From contig CAZNEZ010000001.1 in the NCBI GenBank assembly GCA_964572475.1, positions 49,846-113,845 on the forward strand: a DNA stretch of 64,000 bases, in the 5' to 3' direction. Numbering within the stretch: the first letter of the stretch is position 1; each line of letters begins with the position of its first letter. This stretch comes from CAZNEZ01 sp964572475. Its GTDB lineage: Bacteria; Bacillota; Clostridia; Lachnospirales; Lachnospiraceae. The position numbers and the translations under genes are program-made. The notes under the pieces are model-generated. The model was not told the origin of the DNA. It saw only the letters and a list, made by a program, of their open reading frames with translations, and did not search any database. Positions 8,999 to 18,501 of the stretch are shown here, one piece after another.

Positions 8999-10807
8999 GT
9001 GGTATTTTATAAGATGCACGGATTGTCAAATGACTACATATTTATGGATTGCTTTAAGCAGCCCGTTGAAGAACCTAAAGAATTAGCTAAAAAACTTAGT
9101 CTTAGGCATACATCAGTAGGAGCTGATGGACTTATTCTTATATGTCCGTCTTTTGTTGCTGATTGTAAGATGGTAATGTACAATGCAGATGGCTCCGAGG
9201 GAAAAATGTGTGGTAATGGAATAAGGTGTGTAGGTAAATATGTTTATGAAAAAGGAATTGTGACAAAGAAAAACATAAGTGTTGAGACAGCAAGTGGGAT
9301 AAAACATATCTATCTAACAGTAAGTGGAGGTAAAGTTATACTAGTTAAAGTTGATTTAGGAATACCAGAATTTTTTCCAGCTAAAATACCTATAATAGAT
9401 GAATTAGAAGAGGATTCATTTATAAGAAGAAGGATAATGATACCATCTGGAGAGGAAATTAATGCTGGAGCTACTGCGATAATCATATCAGAGAGTGAAA
9501 AACTAAAAGTAATACATAAGGTCAATCAGTTGATTGCTAAACAAGGTATATTGAATAAAAGTTTTACAATAATTGCAGTTGATAATACCAGAAGAGTTCT
9601 TTCTTTAATTGCTCAGCAGTTTTATAAAAGACCTGCTGGACGTTTAATATTAATAGGAATTACAGGAACTAAGGGTAAGACAACTACAAGCTGGTATCTG
9701 AGAGAAATATTGATGCATGCGGGCTTTGGAGTGGGTGTTATTGGTACACTTGGAGTGTATATAAATGATGCTTATTATGAAACGAAGAATACTACACCAG
9801 AGTCAATAGATATACAAAAGTATTTATTTAAAATGGTTGAACAAGGGGTAACCTATGTTATAATAGAGGTGTCGTCTCAAGCACTAAAGTATGATAGAAT
9901 ATTCGGAATGAGGCTTTCTTATGGTATATTTACTAATATATCTCATGATCATATTGGAATCAATGAGCATAAGGACATGAATGAATATATGTATTGCAAA
10001 AGCTTACTTTTTAAGCAGTGTGAAATAGGTGTATTCAACCTCGATGATGAACGATTTGACCAGATTAAGAGAGGTGCTGAATGTATAATTACCACATTTG
10101 GCATAGCTAATAAGTCAATGCTTAGCGCATATAATATCCGATATATTAAGGATACTATGCAGGTTAAATTCGATACCAAAGGTATAATCAGGAATACATT
10201 TACAATAAATGCAATAGGGCTTGTGAATGTATATAATGCTTTAGCCGCAATAATCATTGCTGTATTTGAGAATATCGAATATAAGTACATAAGCAGGGCA
10301 ATGCTTACGGTTAATGTTGCAGGAAGAGGAGAATGTATTAATATTCCTGAAGCTATCGGCGGTGGCAGAATTATTATTGATTATGCGCATAATGCTGAGA
10401 GCATGAGGCAGATGTTTGAGGAAGCCAAAAGGTACTGCGATGGAAGAATTATTTCAGTATTTGGATGTGGAGGGAACCGTTCAGTTGTTAGAAGATACGA
10501 AATGGGTGAGATATCTGGAGAATATGCGGATATTACGGTAGTGACTGATGATAATCCAAGAGATGAAGATAATTTAAGCATTATTAACGACATATGTAAG
10601 GGTATTAAAAAGACAGATGGAAGTTATGTTATAATACCAGATAGGCGAGAGGCAATAAGCCATGCAATAAGCATAACAGATAAGAATTCGGTTATATTAT
10701 TACTGGGTAAAGGACATGAAAATTACCAGGAAATCAAAGGTATAAGAACACCATTTGATGAAAGGTTAATTATAGATGAGATAATCAAAGAAAAACAAAA
10801 TAAATAA
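8999..10807 (+). CDS. Chimera: N-terminal half of diaminopimelate epimerase fused to truncated MurE-type Mur ligase
   Basis: Residues 1 to about 130 are DapF-like: FYKMHGLSNDY, GADGLILI and MCGNGIRC with the first catalytic cysteine (C71). The second DapF cysteine and the C-terminal half are absent. After a linker, about residues 190-602 are MurE: VDNTRRVLSLIA, the P-loop GITGTKGKTTT (220-230), NISHDH, a carbamylated-Lys region YCKSLLF (K334), and DNPR (518-521), the motif linked to meso-DAP recognition in MurE. The UDP-binding first domain of MurE is largely missing. GTG 8999 is chosen because GGAAGGTGGG lies 8 nt upstream and DapF homology begins there; the earlier GTG at 8972 is inside the preceding terminator. 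The frame is uninterrupted. It might be a real DAP-handling ligase with a new substrate or a deletion product; the native substrate is unknown. Confidence 0.8.
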   Translation: MVFYKMHGLSNDYIFMDCFKQPVEEPKELAKKLSLRHTSVGADGLILICPSFVADCKMVMYNADGSEGKMCGNGIRCVGKYVYEKGIVTKKNISVETASGIKHIYLTVSGGKVILVKVDLGIPEFFPAKIPIIDELEEDSFIRRRIMIPSGEEINAGATAIIISESEKLKVIHKVNQLIAKQGILNKSFTIIAVDNTRRVLSLIAQQFYKRPAGRLILIGITGTKGKTTTSWYLREILMHAGFGVGVIGTLGVYINDAYYETKNTTPESIDIQKYLFKMVEQGVTYVIIEVSSQALKYDRIFGMRLSYGIFTNISHDHIGINEHKDMNEYMYCKSLLFKQCEIGVFNLDDERFDQIKRGAECIITTFGIANKSMLSAYNIRYIKDTMQVKFDTKGIIRNTFTINAIGLVNVYNALAAIIIAVFENIEYKYISRAMLTVNVAGRGECINIPEAIGGGRIIIDYAHNAESMRQMFEEAKRYCDGRIISVFGCGGNRSVVRRYEMGEISGEYADITVVTDDNPRDEDNLSIINDICKGIKKTDGSYVIIPDRREAISHAISITDKNSVILLLGKGHENYQEIKGIRTPFDERLIIDEIIKEKQNK

Positions 10808-10823
10808 ACGGAGGATTAAAAAC

Positions 10824-11669
10824 ATGACAACACTAATAGATGGAAAGAAGATATCAGCAGAGATTAAAGATGAGCTTAAAGTTAAGGCAGCAGAATATAA
10901 AGCGGCTGGTATAGAGATTACACTTGCAGTTATTCAGGTAGGTAGCGACCCAGCTAGTTCTGTGTATGTAGGCAATAAGAAAAAAGCCTGTGCCTATGTG
11001 GGAATTAATTCATTAAGTTATGAGCTTGAGGAGAAAACTACAGAAGCTGAATTATTAGAATTAATTAATGAGCTTAACAAAAGAGCCGATGTTAATGGAA
11101 TATTAGTACAGCTTCCATTACCAAAGCATATTAATGAAGATAAGGTAATTAAGAGTATTTCGCCACTAAAGGATGTAGATGGATTTCATCCTATGAATGT
11201 AGGTGCTCTAACTATAGGAGAAAAGGGATTTGTATCATGTACACCATATGGAATTATTCAGCTTCTTAAGAGGACTGGAATAGATATTAATGGAAAAGAA
11301 TGTGTAGTAGTAGGCAGAAGTAATATAGTTGGAAAACCTATGGCGCTGTTACTGTTAAGAGAAAATGGAACTGTAACAATTGCACATTCAAGGACTAAGG
11401 ACCTTAAAGAAGTTACAAGAAGGGCTGACATACTTGTAGTAGCTATAGGAAAGCCTAAATTCATAACAGAAGAATATGTTAAAGACGGCGCAGTTGTTAT
11501 TGATGTAGGAATCCATAGGAATGAGGAGAATAAGCTTTGTGGAGATGTTGATTTTGATAAAGTTGCTCCAAAATGTTTAGCAATTACACCTGTACCTGGA
11601 GGAGTTGGACCTATGACAATAGCTATGCTTATGAATAACTGTATTGAAAGTGTAGAATTACAAAAATAA
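10824..11669 (+). CDS. folD: Bifunctional methylene-THF dehydrogenase/methenyl-THF cyclohydrolase
   Basis: Interconverts 5,10-methylene-THF, methenyl-THF and 10-formyl-THF with NADP. Typical motifs are VGSDPASSVYVGNKKKAC with the catalytic Lys region, ILVQLPLPKH, VDGFHPMNVG, the nucleotide-binding VVVGRSNIVGKPMA, and the C-terminal TPVPGGVGPMT. The length of 281 aa is normal. It has GGAGG before the ATG. It follows the DapF/MurE chimera by 16 nt and precedes priA by 10 nt, so it probably lies in the same transcript as the translation and repair genes downstream. Confidence 0.97.
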   Translation: MTTLIDGKKISAEIKDELKVKAAEYKAAGIEITLAVIQVGSDPASSVYVGNKKKACAYVGINSLSYELEEKTTEAELLELINELNKRADVNGILVQLPLPKHINEDKVIKSISPLKDVDGFHPMNVGALTIGEKGFVSCTPYGIIQLLKRTGIDINGKECVVVGRSNIVGKPMALLLLRENGTVTIAHSRTKDLKEVTRRADILVVAIGKPKFITEEYVKDGAVVIDVGIHRNEENKLCGDVDFDKVAPKCLAITPVPGGVGPMTIAMLMNNCIESVELQK

Positions 11670-11679
11670 GGAGTAAATA

Positions 11680-13908
11680 GTGTTCGCGAATATTATTGTG
11701 GATATTTCCCACGAAAAACTTGATAAGACATTTCAGTATAAGATACCAGATAGTCTTCTTAGCGAGATAGAGCCAGGAGTGCAGGTTTATATTCCGTTTG
11801 GTAGTGCAAACAGATTGATTAAGGGATATGTTACACAGGTTACAGATATTGCTGAGTTTGATGAGAGCAGATTAAAGGAAGTTAATAGTATTGTACCAGG
11901 AAGTCTTTCGATAGAATCACGGCTTATTAAGCTTGCGGCATGGATAAGACAGAATTATGGTGGAACCATGAATCAGGCTCTTAAGACAGTTATACCTATT
12001 AAAAAAAAGGTCAATAACAAGGTACATAAGACAATAAAGCTAAAGCTGGGTAAAGAGCAGGCAGAGAGTGAGTTAGCTAAAGCTGCTAAAAGTAAGTCAA
12101 CTACAGCGAGAGCCAGATTACTTCAGGAATTAATCAATTTGAATCAGATAGATTATGATGTAGTTATAGGAAAGCTTTCCATATCATCTTCAACTATAAA
12201 GGCTATGGAAAGACTGGATATGATAGATGTTATTAGTACAACTTTATACAGGAATCCAGTTCAGATTGAAAACTCTACAGCGTATGATATTGAATTAAAT
12301 GAAGAACAGTCACAGGTTGTAGATGATATTTACACATCTGATAAGAGAGTTCATCTTATTCATGGAGTCACAGGAAGTGGAAAAACAGAAGTATATATTG
12401 AACTTATTTCCAAAGTAATATCAGAGGGAAGACAGGCAATAGTACTGATTCCTGAGATAGCACTTACATATCAGACGGTTATGAGATTCTATAGAAAGTT
12501 TGGCGATAAGGTCAGTATTATTAATTCACGTTTATCAGGTGGAGAACGCTTTGATCAGTTTGAAAGAGCTAAAAAGGGCGATATAGATATAATGATTGGA
12601 CCGAGATCAGCATTGTTTACACCTTTTGAAAAACTGGGACTTATTATTATAGATGAAGAACATGAAGGTGCATATAAGAGTGAGAATGTTCCTAAATATC
12701 ACGCAAGAGAGACTGCTATAAAGATTGCAGAGATGACAGATTCTAAGGTGGTACTTGGTTCAGCAACACCTTCAATAGAAGCTTATTACCAAACAGGTAC
12801 GGGTGAATATGTACTGCATCGTTTATTAAGCAGAGCTAAGAATGCAGCATTACCAGAGGTTACAGTAGTAGATCTTAGAGAAGAGTTAAAAAAAGGTAAT
12901 AAATCCATATTTAGTGAGAAACTTGATGAACTTATAAGGGACAGGCTTAGTAAACATCAGCAGATAATGATATTTATTAATAGAAGAGGATACGCGGGAT
13001 TTGTATCATGCAGAGCTTGCGGTAAGGCTATGAAATGTCCACATTGCGATGTTTCACTTACAGCGCATATGTCAAAAGGAAAGGTCGGTTATTTGAAATG
13101 TCATTATTGCGGATATGAGATAGCAATGCCTGATACCTGCCCTGAATGTGGCTCTAAATATATAGCAACTTTTGGAACTGGCACACAAAAAGTTGAAGAA
13201 ATGATTAGAAAACAGTATAATAGTGCAAGAGTTCTTAGAATGGATTTGGATACGACATCAACAAAAGATGGACATGAAAGGATTTTAGCGGCATTTGCTA
13301 ATCATGAAGCAGATATTCTTATTGGAACTCAGATGATTGTTAAAGGACATGATTTTCCAAACGTAACCTTAGTAGGTGTAGTGGCGGCAGATTTATCTTT
13401 ATATGCTTCTGATTACAGAGCAACAGAGAGAACATTTGAATTGCTTACTCAGGCAGCAGGACGCGCGGGAAGAGGCACAGAAGCGGGTAATGTTATTATT
13501 CAGACATACAGTCCTGATAATTATGGAGTAATAACAGCCAGTAATCAGGATTACGAGAGCTTTTATGAGCAGGAGATAGCATATAGAAGTATTATGCAGT
13601 ATCCACCCTTTGCTAATATGTTAGCAATACTTATATCTTCTAAGAATGAAAAAGAAGGAGAAATAGCATCAAATTATTTAAAAGACATAATTTGTTCAAA
13701 TAAATCTGATAAAATGATGCTTATCGGTCCGACAGAAGCTGCAATATCAAAGATTAATGATATTTACAGGAAGGTAATATACCTAAAAGAACCTGATTAT
13801 GCAGAGCTTGTCAGAATAAAGAATATAATAGATGGAAGAATATTTTATGAAGAATGTCTTAAAAAAGTAAGCATTCAGTTTGATTTTACCCCATTAGGGA
13901 ATTACTAA
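11680..13908 (+). CDS. priA: Primosomal replication restart helicase PriA
   Basis: A 3'-5' superfamily 2 helicase that reloads the replisome at stalled forks. The GTG start has AAGGAG about 6 nt upstream. An N-terminal DNA-binding domain is followed by Walker A GVTGSGKTEVY (near residue 230) and the DEEH box in LIIIDEEHEGAYK. A two-zinc cysteine insert (CRACGKAMKCPHC and CHYCG/CPECG) follows, then the C-terminal helicase motifs QAAGRAGRG. At 742 aa it is full length. It is flanked by folD and def with very short spacers. Confidence 0.97.
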   Translation: MFANIIVDISHEKLDKTFQYKIPDSLLSEIEPGVQVYIPFGSANRLIKGYVTQVTDIAEFDESRLKEVNSIVPGSLSIESRLIKLAAWIRQNYGGTMNQALKTVIPIKKKVNNKVHKTIKLKLGKEQAESELAKAAKSKSTTARARLLQELINLNQIDYDVVIGKLSISSSTIKAMERLDMIDVISTTLYRNPVQIENSTAYDIELNEEQSQVVDDIYTSDKRVHLIHGVTGSGKTEVYIELISKVISEGRQAIVLIPEIALTYQTVMRFYRKFGDKVSIINSRLSGGERFDQFERAKKGDIDIMIGPRSALFTPFEKLGLIIIDEEHEGAYKSENVPKYHARETAIKIAEMTDSKVVLGSATPSIEAYYQTGTGEYVLHRLLSRAKNAALPEVTVVDLREELKKGNKSIFSEKLDELIRDRLSKHQQIMIFINRRGYAGFVSCRACGKAMKCPHCDVSLTAHMSKGKVGYLKCHYCGYEIAMPDTCPECGSKYIATFGTGTQKVEEMIRKQYNSARVLRMDLDTTSTKDGHERILAAFANHEADILIGTQMIVKGHDFPNVTLVGVVAADLSLYASDYRATERTFELLTQAAGRAGRGTEAGNVIIQTYSPDNYGVITASNQDYESFYEQEIAYRSIMQYPPFANMLAILISSKNEKEGEIASNYLKDIICSNKSDKMMLIGPTEAAISKINDIYRKVIYLKEPDYAELVRIKNIIDGRIFYEECLKKVSIQFDFTPLGNY

Positions 13909-13924
13909 AACGGAGGAAGAAAAT

Positions 13925-14398
13925 ATGGCAATTAGAAATGTAAGAATTATGGGAGATGATATATTACGAAAATCATGTAGAGATATAACAGAGATGACAC
14001 CTAAGCTTCAGACGCTGATTGATGATATGTTTGATACTATGTATGATGCGTACGGTGTAGGTCTTGCAGCTCCACAGGTTGGAATACTTAAGAGGTTAGT
14101 AGTTATTGATACTGATGACAATCCAATTGTACTTATTAATCCAGTTATCATAGAAAAAAGCGGTGAACAGACTGATTCAGAAGGATGTTTAAGTCTTCCT
14201 GGCAAGGCTGGAATGGTTACAAGACCGAACCATGTTATTGTTAAAGCATTGGATAGAAATATGAAAGAGATAGAAGTAGAAGGAACAGAGTTACTTGCAA
14301 GAGCTATCTGCCACGAATGTGACCATCTGGATGGTAAATTATACACAGACCTTGTAGAAGGTGAATTGGTTGATACTACCAATGAGTCAGAAGAATAG
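13925..14398 (+). CDS. def: Peptide deformylase
   Basis: Metal-dependent removal of the N-formyl group from nascent proteins. All three motifs are present: GVGLAAPQVG, EGCLSLP (metal Cys) and HECDHLDG (metal His pair and catalytic Glu). At 157 aa it is a compact type 1 enzyme, and CGGAGGAAG precedes the start. It sits directly before fmt, the formyltransferase whose product it reverses, as in many bacteria. Confidence 0.97.
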   Translation: MAIRNVRIMGDDILRKSCRDITEMTPKLQTLIDDMFDTMYDAYGVGLAAPQVGILKRLVVIDTDDNPIVLINPVIIEKSGEQTDSEGCLSLPGKAGMVTRPNHVIVKALDRNMKEIEVEGTELLARAICHECDHLDGKLYTDLVEGELVDTTNESEE

Positions 14399-14416
14399 CG
14401 CAGAAATGAGGATTAT

Positions 14417-15349
14417 ATGAAGATAGTATTTATGGGAACACCGGATTTCTCAGTTCCTACCTTAGAAGCGATAGTAGCAGCAGGACATGATGTAGTAGCT
14501 GTTGTTACTCAGGAAGATAAACCTAGAGGCAGAGGAAAGGAAGTACAGTATACTCCAGTCAAACAAGCAGCCCTTGCCAATGGTATAGCAGTTTATCAGC
14601 CACATAGAGTAAGAGAAGAAGAATTCGTAAATATATTAAGAGAGATAGAGCCAGATGTTATTGTAGTAGTAGCATTTGGACAAATTCTTCCTAAATCAAT
14701 ACTTGAGATGCCAAAATATGGCTGCATTAATGGACATGCTTCATTATTACCAAGACTTAGAGGTGCAGCACCAATTCAATGGTCGATTATTGATGGAGAT
14801 AAAGAAACAGGCATTACTACAATGTTTATGGATGTAGGACTTGATACAGGAGATATGCTTGATACAGTTGTTATTCCCATTGAAGATGATGAAACTGGTG
14901 GAAGCTTATTTGATAAATTATCAGTTCTATCAGGAAAGTTAATGGTTGAGACTTTAGAAAAGCTTGAAAAAGGTACTGCTATAAGAACAAAGCAGGATGA
15001 CTCTTTATCAACATATGCAAAGATGATAGATAAGAAGCTTGGAGATATTGATTTTACTACATCAGCTGTACAGATTGAAAGACTGATTCGTGGTCTTAAT
15101 CCATGGCCAAGCGCGTATACTAAACTGAATGATAAGACAATTAAGATATGGAAAGCAAGTGTATCAAATGATACATTTGATGGTATTCCTGGTGATATTT
15201 GTAATATTACTGATAAAGGAATATCAGTAATAACAGGTGAGGGAACTTTAATTATAGAGGACCTTCAACTTGAAGGAAAAAAGAGGATGAATAGCGAAGA
15301 TTTCCTTAGAGGCTATTCAAGAGAGAAACTTACCCATCTTGGGAAGTAA
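14417..15349 (+). CDS. fmt: Methionyl-tRNA formyltransferase
   Basis: Transfers a formyl group from 10-formyl-THF to initiator Met-tRNA. The N-terminal MGTPDFSVPTLEAI, the catalytic region INGHASLLPRLRGAAPIQW, and the GDTG-like LDTGDML fit the family, and the C-terminal domain starts near residue 205. The length of 310 aa is standard. A GAGG site lies 6 nt upstream, inside a 16-nt segment (14396-14411) identical to the one before fhs. It follows def by 18 nt. Confidence 0.97.
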   Translation: MKIVFMGTPDFSVPTLEAIVAAGHDVVAVVTQEDKPRGRGKEVQYTPVKQAALANGIAVYQPHRVREEEFVNILREIEPDVIVVVAFGQILPKSILEMPKYGCINGHASLLPRLRGAAPIQWSIIDGDKETGITTMFMDVGLDTGDMLDTVVIPIEDDETGGSLFDKLSVLSGKLMVETLEKLEKGTAIRTKQDDSLSTYAKMIDKKLGDIDFTTSAVQIERLIRGLNPWPSAYTKLNDKTIKIWKASVSNDTFDGIPGDICNITDKGISVITGEGTLIIEDLQLEGKKRMNSEDFLRGYSREKLTHLGK

Positions 15350-15361
15350 AGGAGAGACAGT

Positions 15362-16072
15362 ATGTTTGCTTATTTTTATGGCTATTATTTTGACCCAACC
15401 TATATTTTAGTTATAGTTGGTATTGTTATTTCGTTAATAGCATCAGTTAAAGTTAAGAGCACTTATGCCAAATATTCAAAAGTACCCTCACATTCTGGAT
15501 TAACAGGTGCTGAGGCAGCAGAGAGAATCTTGCATACACAAGGGATTTATGATGTTACAATAAATCATGTATCAGGTGAACTTTCAGATCATTATGATCC
15601 TAGAACTAAATCACTGAATCTTTCAGATTCAACATATGCAAAAACATCAGTGGCTGCAGTTGGTGTGGCTGCACATGAATGTGGTCATGCAATTCAGCAT
15701 GCAGCAAGCTATGCACCACTTAAGATAAGAGGAGCGCTTGTTCCAGTAGCTAATTTTGGCTCAAGTATTTCATGGATTCTAATTATTCTGGGAATAGTAT
15801 TTGGTGCAGGTGGACAGGGACTTATTACAGCAGGTATTATTTGCTTTTCACTTGCAGTTTTATTCCAGATAGTTACACTTCCAGTAGAATTTAATGCATC
15901 ATCAAGAGCAGTAAAACTACTCGAAAGTGGTGGTATTCTCTACGGAGATGAAATATCACATACTAAAAAAGTACTTGGAGCGGCAGCATTAACATATGTT
16001 GCGGCAGCTTTAGCATCAATATTACAATTACTTAGACTTGTAATATTGTTTGGAGGAAGAGACCGTGACTAA
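15362..16072 (+). CDS. Membrane zinc metallopeptidase, YugP family
   Basis: The zinc motif HECGH is at residues 105-109. There is one hydrophobic N-terminal segment (about 12-30), a hydrophobic pair between about 125 and 175, and another near the C-terminus. The family (Zn_peptidase_2, YugP-like) is widespread in Firmicutes and often sits in this fmt-rsmB interval; its substrate is not established. GGAGAG lies 6 nt upstream of the ATG. Its stop overlaps the preferred start of rsmB by 8 nt, implying translational coupling. Confidence 0.85.
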   Translation: MFAYFYGYYFDPTYILVIVGIVISLIASVKVKSTYAKYSKVPSHSGLTGAEAAERILHTQGIYDVTINHVSGELSDHYDPRTKSLNLSDSTYAKTSVAAVGVAAHECGHAIQHAASYAPLKIRGALVPVANFGSSISWILIILGIVFGAGGQGLITAGIICFSLAVLFQIVTLPVEFNASSRAVKLLESGGILYGDEISHTKKVLGAAALTYVAAALASILQLLRLVILFGGRDRD

Positions 16073-17423
16073 TTCAGTTAATACAAGAGAACTTGTATTG
16101 GACATTCTCATGGAAGTATTAGAAAATGATGGCTTTAGTCATATCGCCATAAGACAGATGCTTACAAAATACCAATATTTAGATAAAAATGAGAGAGCAT
16201 TTATTACAAGACTTGCCGAAGGAACTATTGAAAGAATGATTACTCTGGATTTCATTATAGATAAGTTCTCAAGCGTTAAAGTTAAAAAAATGAAGCCAGT
16301 TATTAGAAATATACTAAGAATGGCAGTTTATCAGATTAAATTTATGGATTCGGTTCCAGCATCAGCAGCTTGTAATGAAGCGGTTAAATTAGCAGTAAAA
16401 AGAGGTTTTTCACAACTTAGAGGCTTTGTAAATGGAGTTCTTCGCAATATTGCTAAAAATATTGATGTTATTAACTATCCCAATGCTTCAAAGGATATGG
16501 TTTTACATTTATCAGTTGCATATTCAATGCCAGTATGGATTCTTGAAGAGTGGATTCATGATTATGGAATTGATGATACATCCAGAATGCTAAAGGGTAT
16601 ATATGAGACAGATAATTTGTTAAGTGTTAGATGTAATTTATCTAAACGGACTAAGGAAGATATTGTTAAGATGCTTCAGGATGAGGGCATCTTGGTAAAA
16701 GATAATTCAATCTGCAAAGATGGACTTCTAATTGACAAATATGACAGTATTTCAAAAGTTAAAGCATTTACAGAAGGATATATACAGATACAGGATACAA
16801 GTTCAATGCTGGTAGGTATTATTGCCGATCCTAAGGAGAATAATAAATGTATTGATGTTTGTGCAGCTCCCGGAGGTAAAACTATTCATATTGCTGAACT
16901 TCTAAAAGGTACAGGAAGTGTTGAAGCAAGAGATATATCTGAATATAAAACCGATATGATAGAAGAAAATATTAACAGAAGTGGAGCAACAAATATTACA
17001 ACTAAAGTATATGATGCAACAGTTCTTGATGAGACAGCTATATCTACAGCGGATATAGTTATTGCTGACTTACCTTGCTCTGGTCTTGGAGTTATTGGAC
17101 GTAAAACGGATATTAAATATAAGACTTCAAAGCAGGGAGTGTGTGAACTGGCAGAGCTTCAAAGGAAGATTTTAGATGTTGTGTGGCAATATGTTAAGCC
17201 AGGTGGTATACTTATCTTTAGCACTTGTACAGCTAATAAGTTAGAAAATGATGATAATATGAGATGGTTTCTAAAAGAACATCCATTTAGACTATCCTCC
17301 ATAGACAAATATCTTCCAGAAGAATTACATTCAACAACAACATCTGAAGGTTATATTCAGATTCTCCCAGGCATTAATAAAGCTGATGGCTTCTTTATAG
17401 CTAAGATGCAGAGAGAATTGTAG
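16065..17423 (+). CDS. rsmB: 16S rRNA (cytosine967-C5)-methyltransferase RsmB
   Basis: SAM-dependent m5C methyltransferase acting on 16S rRNA. The N-terminal NusB-like RNA-binding domain (about residues 1-140) is followed by a Rossmann methyltransferase domain with CAAPGGKT, the motif IV cysteine in ADLPCSGLGVIGRK, and the catalytic cysteine in FSTCTANKLEND. GTG 16065 is chosen over an in-frame TTG at 16050 because GGAGG (16052-16056) gives an 8-nt spacing. The 452-aa product is typical. It overlaps the YugP gene and is followed 16 nt later by rlmN, another rRNA methylase. Confidence 0.95.
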   Translation: MTNSVNTRELVLDILMEVLENDGFSHIAIRQMLTKYQYLDKNERAFITRLAEGTIERMITLDFIIDKFSSVKVKKMKPVIRNILRMAVYQIKFMDSVPASAACNEAVKLAVKRGFSQLRGFVNGVLRNIAKNIDVINYPNASKDMVLHLSVAYSMPVWILEEWIHDYGIDDTSRMLKGIYETDNLLSVRCNLSKRTKEDIVKMLQDEGILVKDNSICKDGLLIDKYDSISKVKAFTEGYIQIQDTSSMLVGIIADPKENNKCIDVCAAPGGKTIHIAELLKGTGSVEARDISEYKTDMIEENINRSGATNITTKVYDATVLDETAISTADIVIADLPCSGLGVIGRKTDIKYKTSKQGVCELAELQRKILDVVWQYVKPGGILIFSTCTANKLENDDNMRWFLKEHPFRLSSIDKYLPEELHSTTTSEGYIQILPGINKADGFFIAKMQREL

Positions 17424-17439
17424 AAAATGAGGTACAAAA

Positions 17440-18501
17440 GTGGAAGCAATAGATATTAAATCTTTAAATTATGATGAATTATGCACAACACTTAAAGAAA
17501 TGAATGAAAAAAGCTTTAGGGCTGGTCAGATATATAGCTGGTTACATCAGAAATTAGTCACAGACTTTGAAGAAATGAGCAATTTATCCAAGGAACTTAG
17601 AGATAAACTAAAAGCTAATTTTAAGATAACCTGTCTTAATCCTGTTTCTATACTTACTTCAGAAATAGATGGTACTCAAAAATATTTATTTGAACTGTCT
17701 GATGGAAATATCATAGAAAGTGTTCTTATGAAATATAAATATGGTAATTCAGTTTGTATTTCAACTCAGGTAGGGTGTAGAATGGGATGTAAGTTCTGTG
17801 CATCAACGCTGGATGGATTGGCGAGAAATCTTGAACCTTCAGAAATGCTTGATGAAATATACCGAATTCAGAGTATTACAGGAGAAAGAGTTGCTAATAT
17901 TGTTCTGATGGGCAGCGGAGAACCAATGGATAATTATGATAATGTTATTAAATTTATCAGACTTATATCAGACGAAAAAGGATTAAATATCAGTCAGAGA
18001 AATATTACATTATCAAGCTGTGGATTATGTCCCAATATTAGAAGGCTTGCAGATGAAGGATTACAAATTACACTTGCCCTTTCATTACATGCATCAGATG
18101 ATGAGACTAGACGTGAGCTTATGCCAATAGCTAATAAATACAGTATTAGCGAAGTTATTGAGGCATGTAAATACTTTTATGATAAGACAGGAAGAAGACT
18201 GACCTTTGAATATAGTCTTGTTGCTGGAGTAAATGATACAAAATCAGAATCATTAAAGCTTGCAAAACTGGTTAAAGGAATAAATTGCCATATTAATTTA
18301 ATACCTGTAAACCCTATAAAAGAGCGAGATTTTAAGCAATCACAGAAAATAGACATAGAAAACTTTAAAATTAACCTTGAAAAAAATGGAATTAATGTTA
18401 CTATAAGAAGAGAAATGGGCAGAGATATACAAGGTGCCTGTGGACAATTAAGAAAAAGTTACTCCGAAGAACACTTATTAAGTAAGGAGGGAGAAGAATG
18501 A
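17440..18501 (+). CDS. rlmN: 23S rRNA (adenine2503-C2)-methyltransferase RlmN (radical SAM)
   Basis: Radical-SAM enzyme that methylates A2503 in 23S rRNA and A37 in some tRNAs. The [4Fe-4S] motif is CRMGCKFC, preceded by VCISTQVG; the GEPMDNYDNV segment is the SAM-binding GEP motif. The conserved C-terminal cysteine is in GACGQL. The 353-aa length is usual. The GTG start has AATGAGG about 7 nt upstream. Its last codons overlap the ATG of the phosphatase gene by 4 nt (ATGA). Confidence 0.97.
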   Translation: MEAIDIKSLNYDELCTTLKEMNEKSFRAGQIYSWLHQKLVTDFEEMSNLSKELRDKLKANFKITCLNPVSILTSEIDGTQKYLFELSDGNIIESVLMKYKYGNSVCISTQVGCRMGCKFCASTLDGLARNLEPSEMLDEIYRIQSITGERVANIVLMGSGEPMDNYDNVIKFIRLISDEKGLNISQRNITLSSCGLCPNIRRLADEGLQITLALSLHASDDETRRELMPIANKYSISEVIEACKYFYDKTGRRLTFEYSLVAGVNDTKSESLKLAKLVKGINCHINLIPVNPIKERDFKQSQKIDIENFKINLEKNGINVTIRREMGRDIQGACGQLRKSYSEEHLLSKEGEE

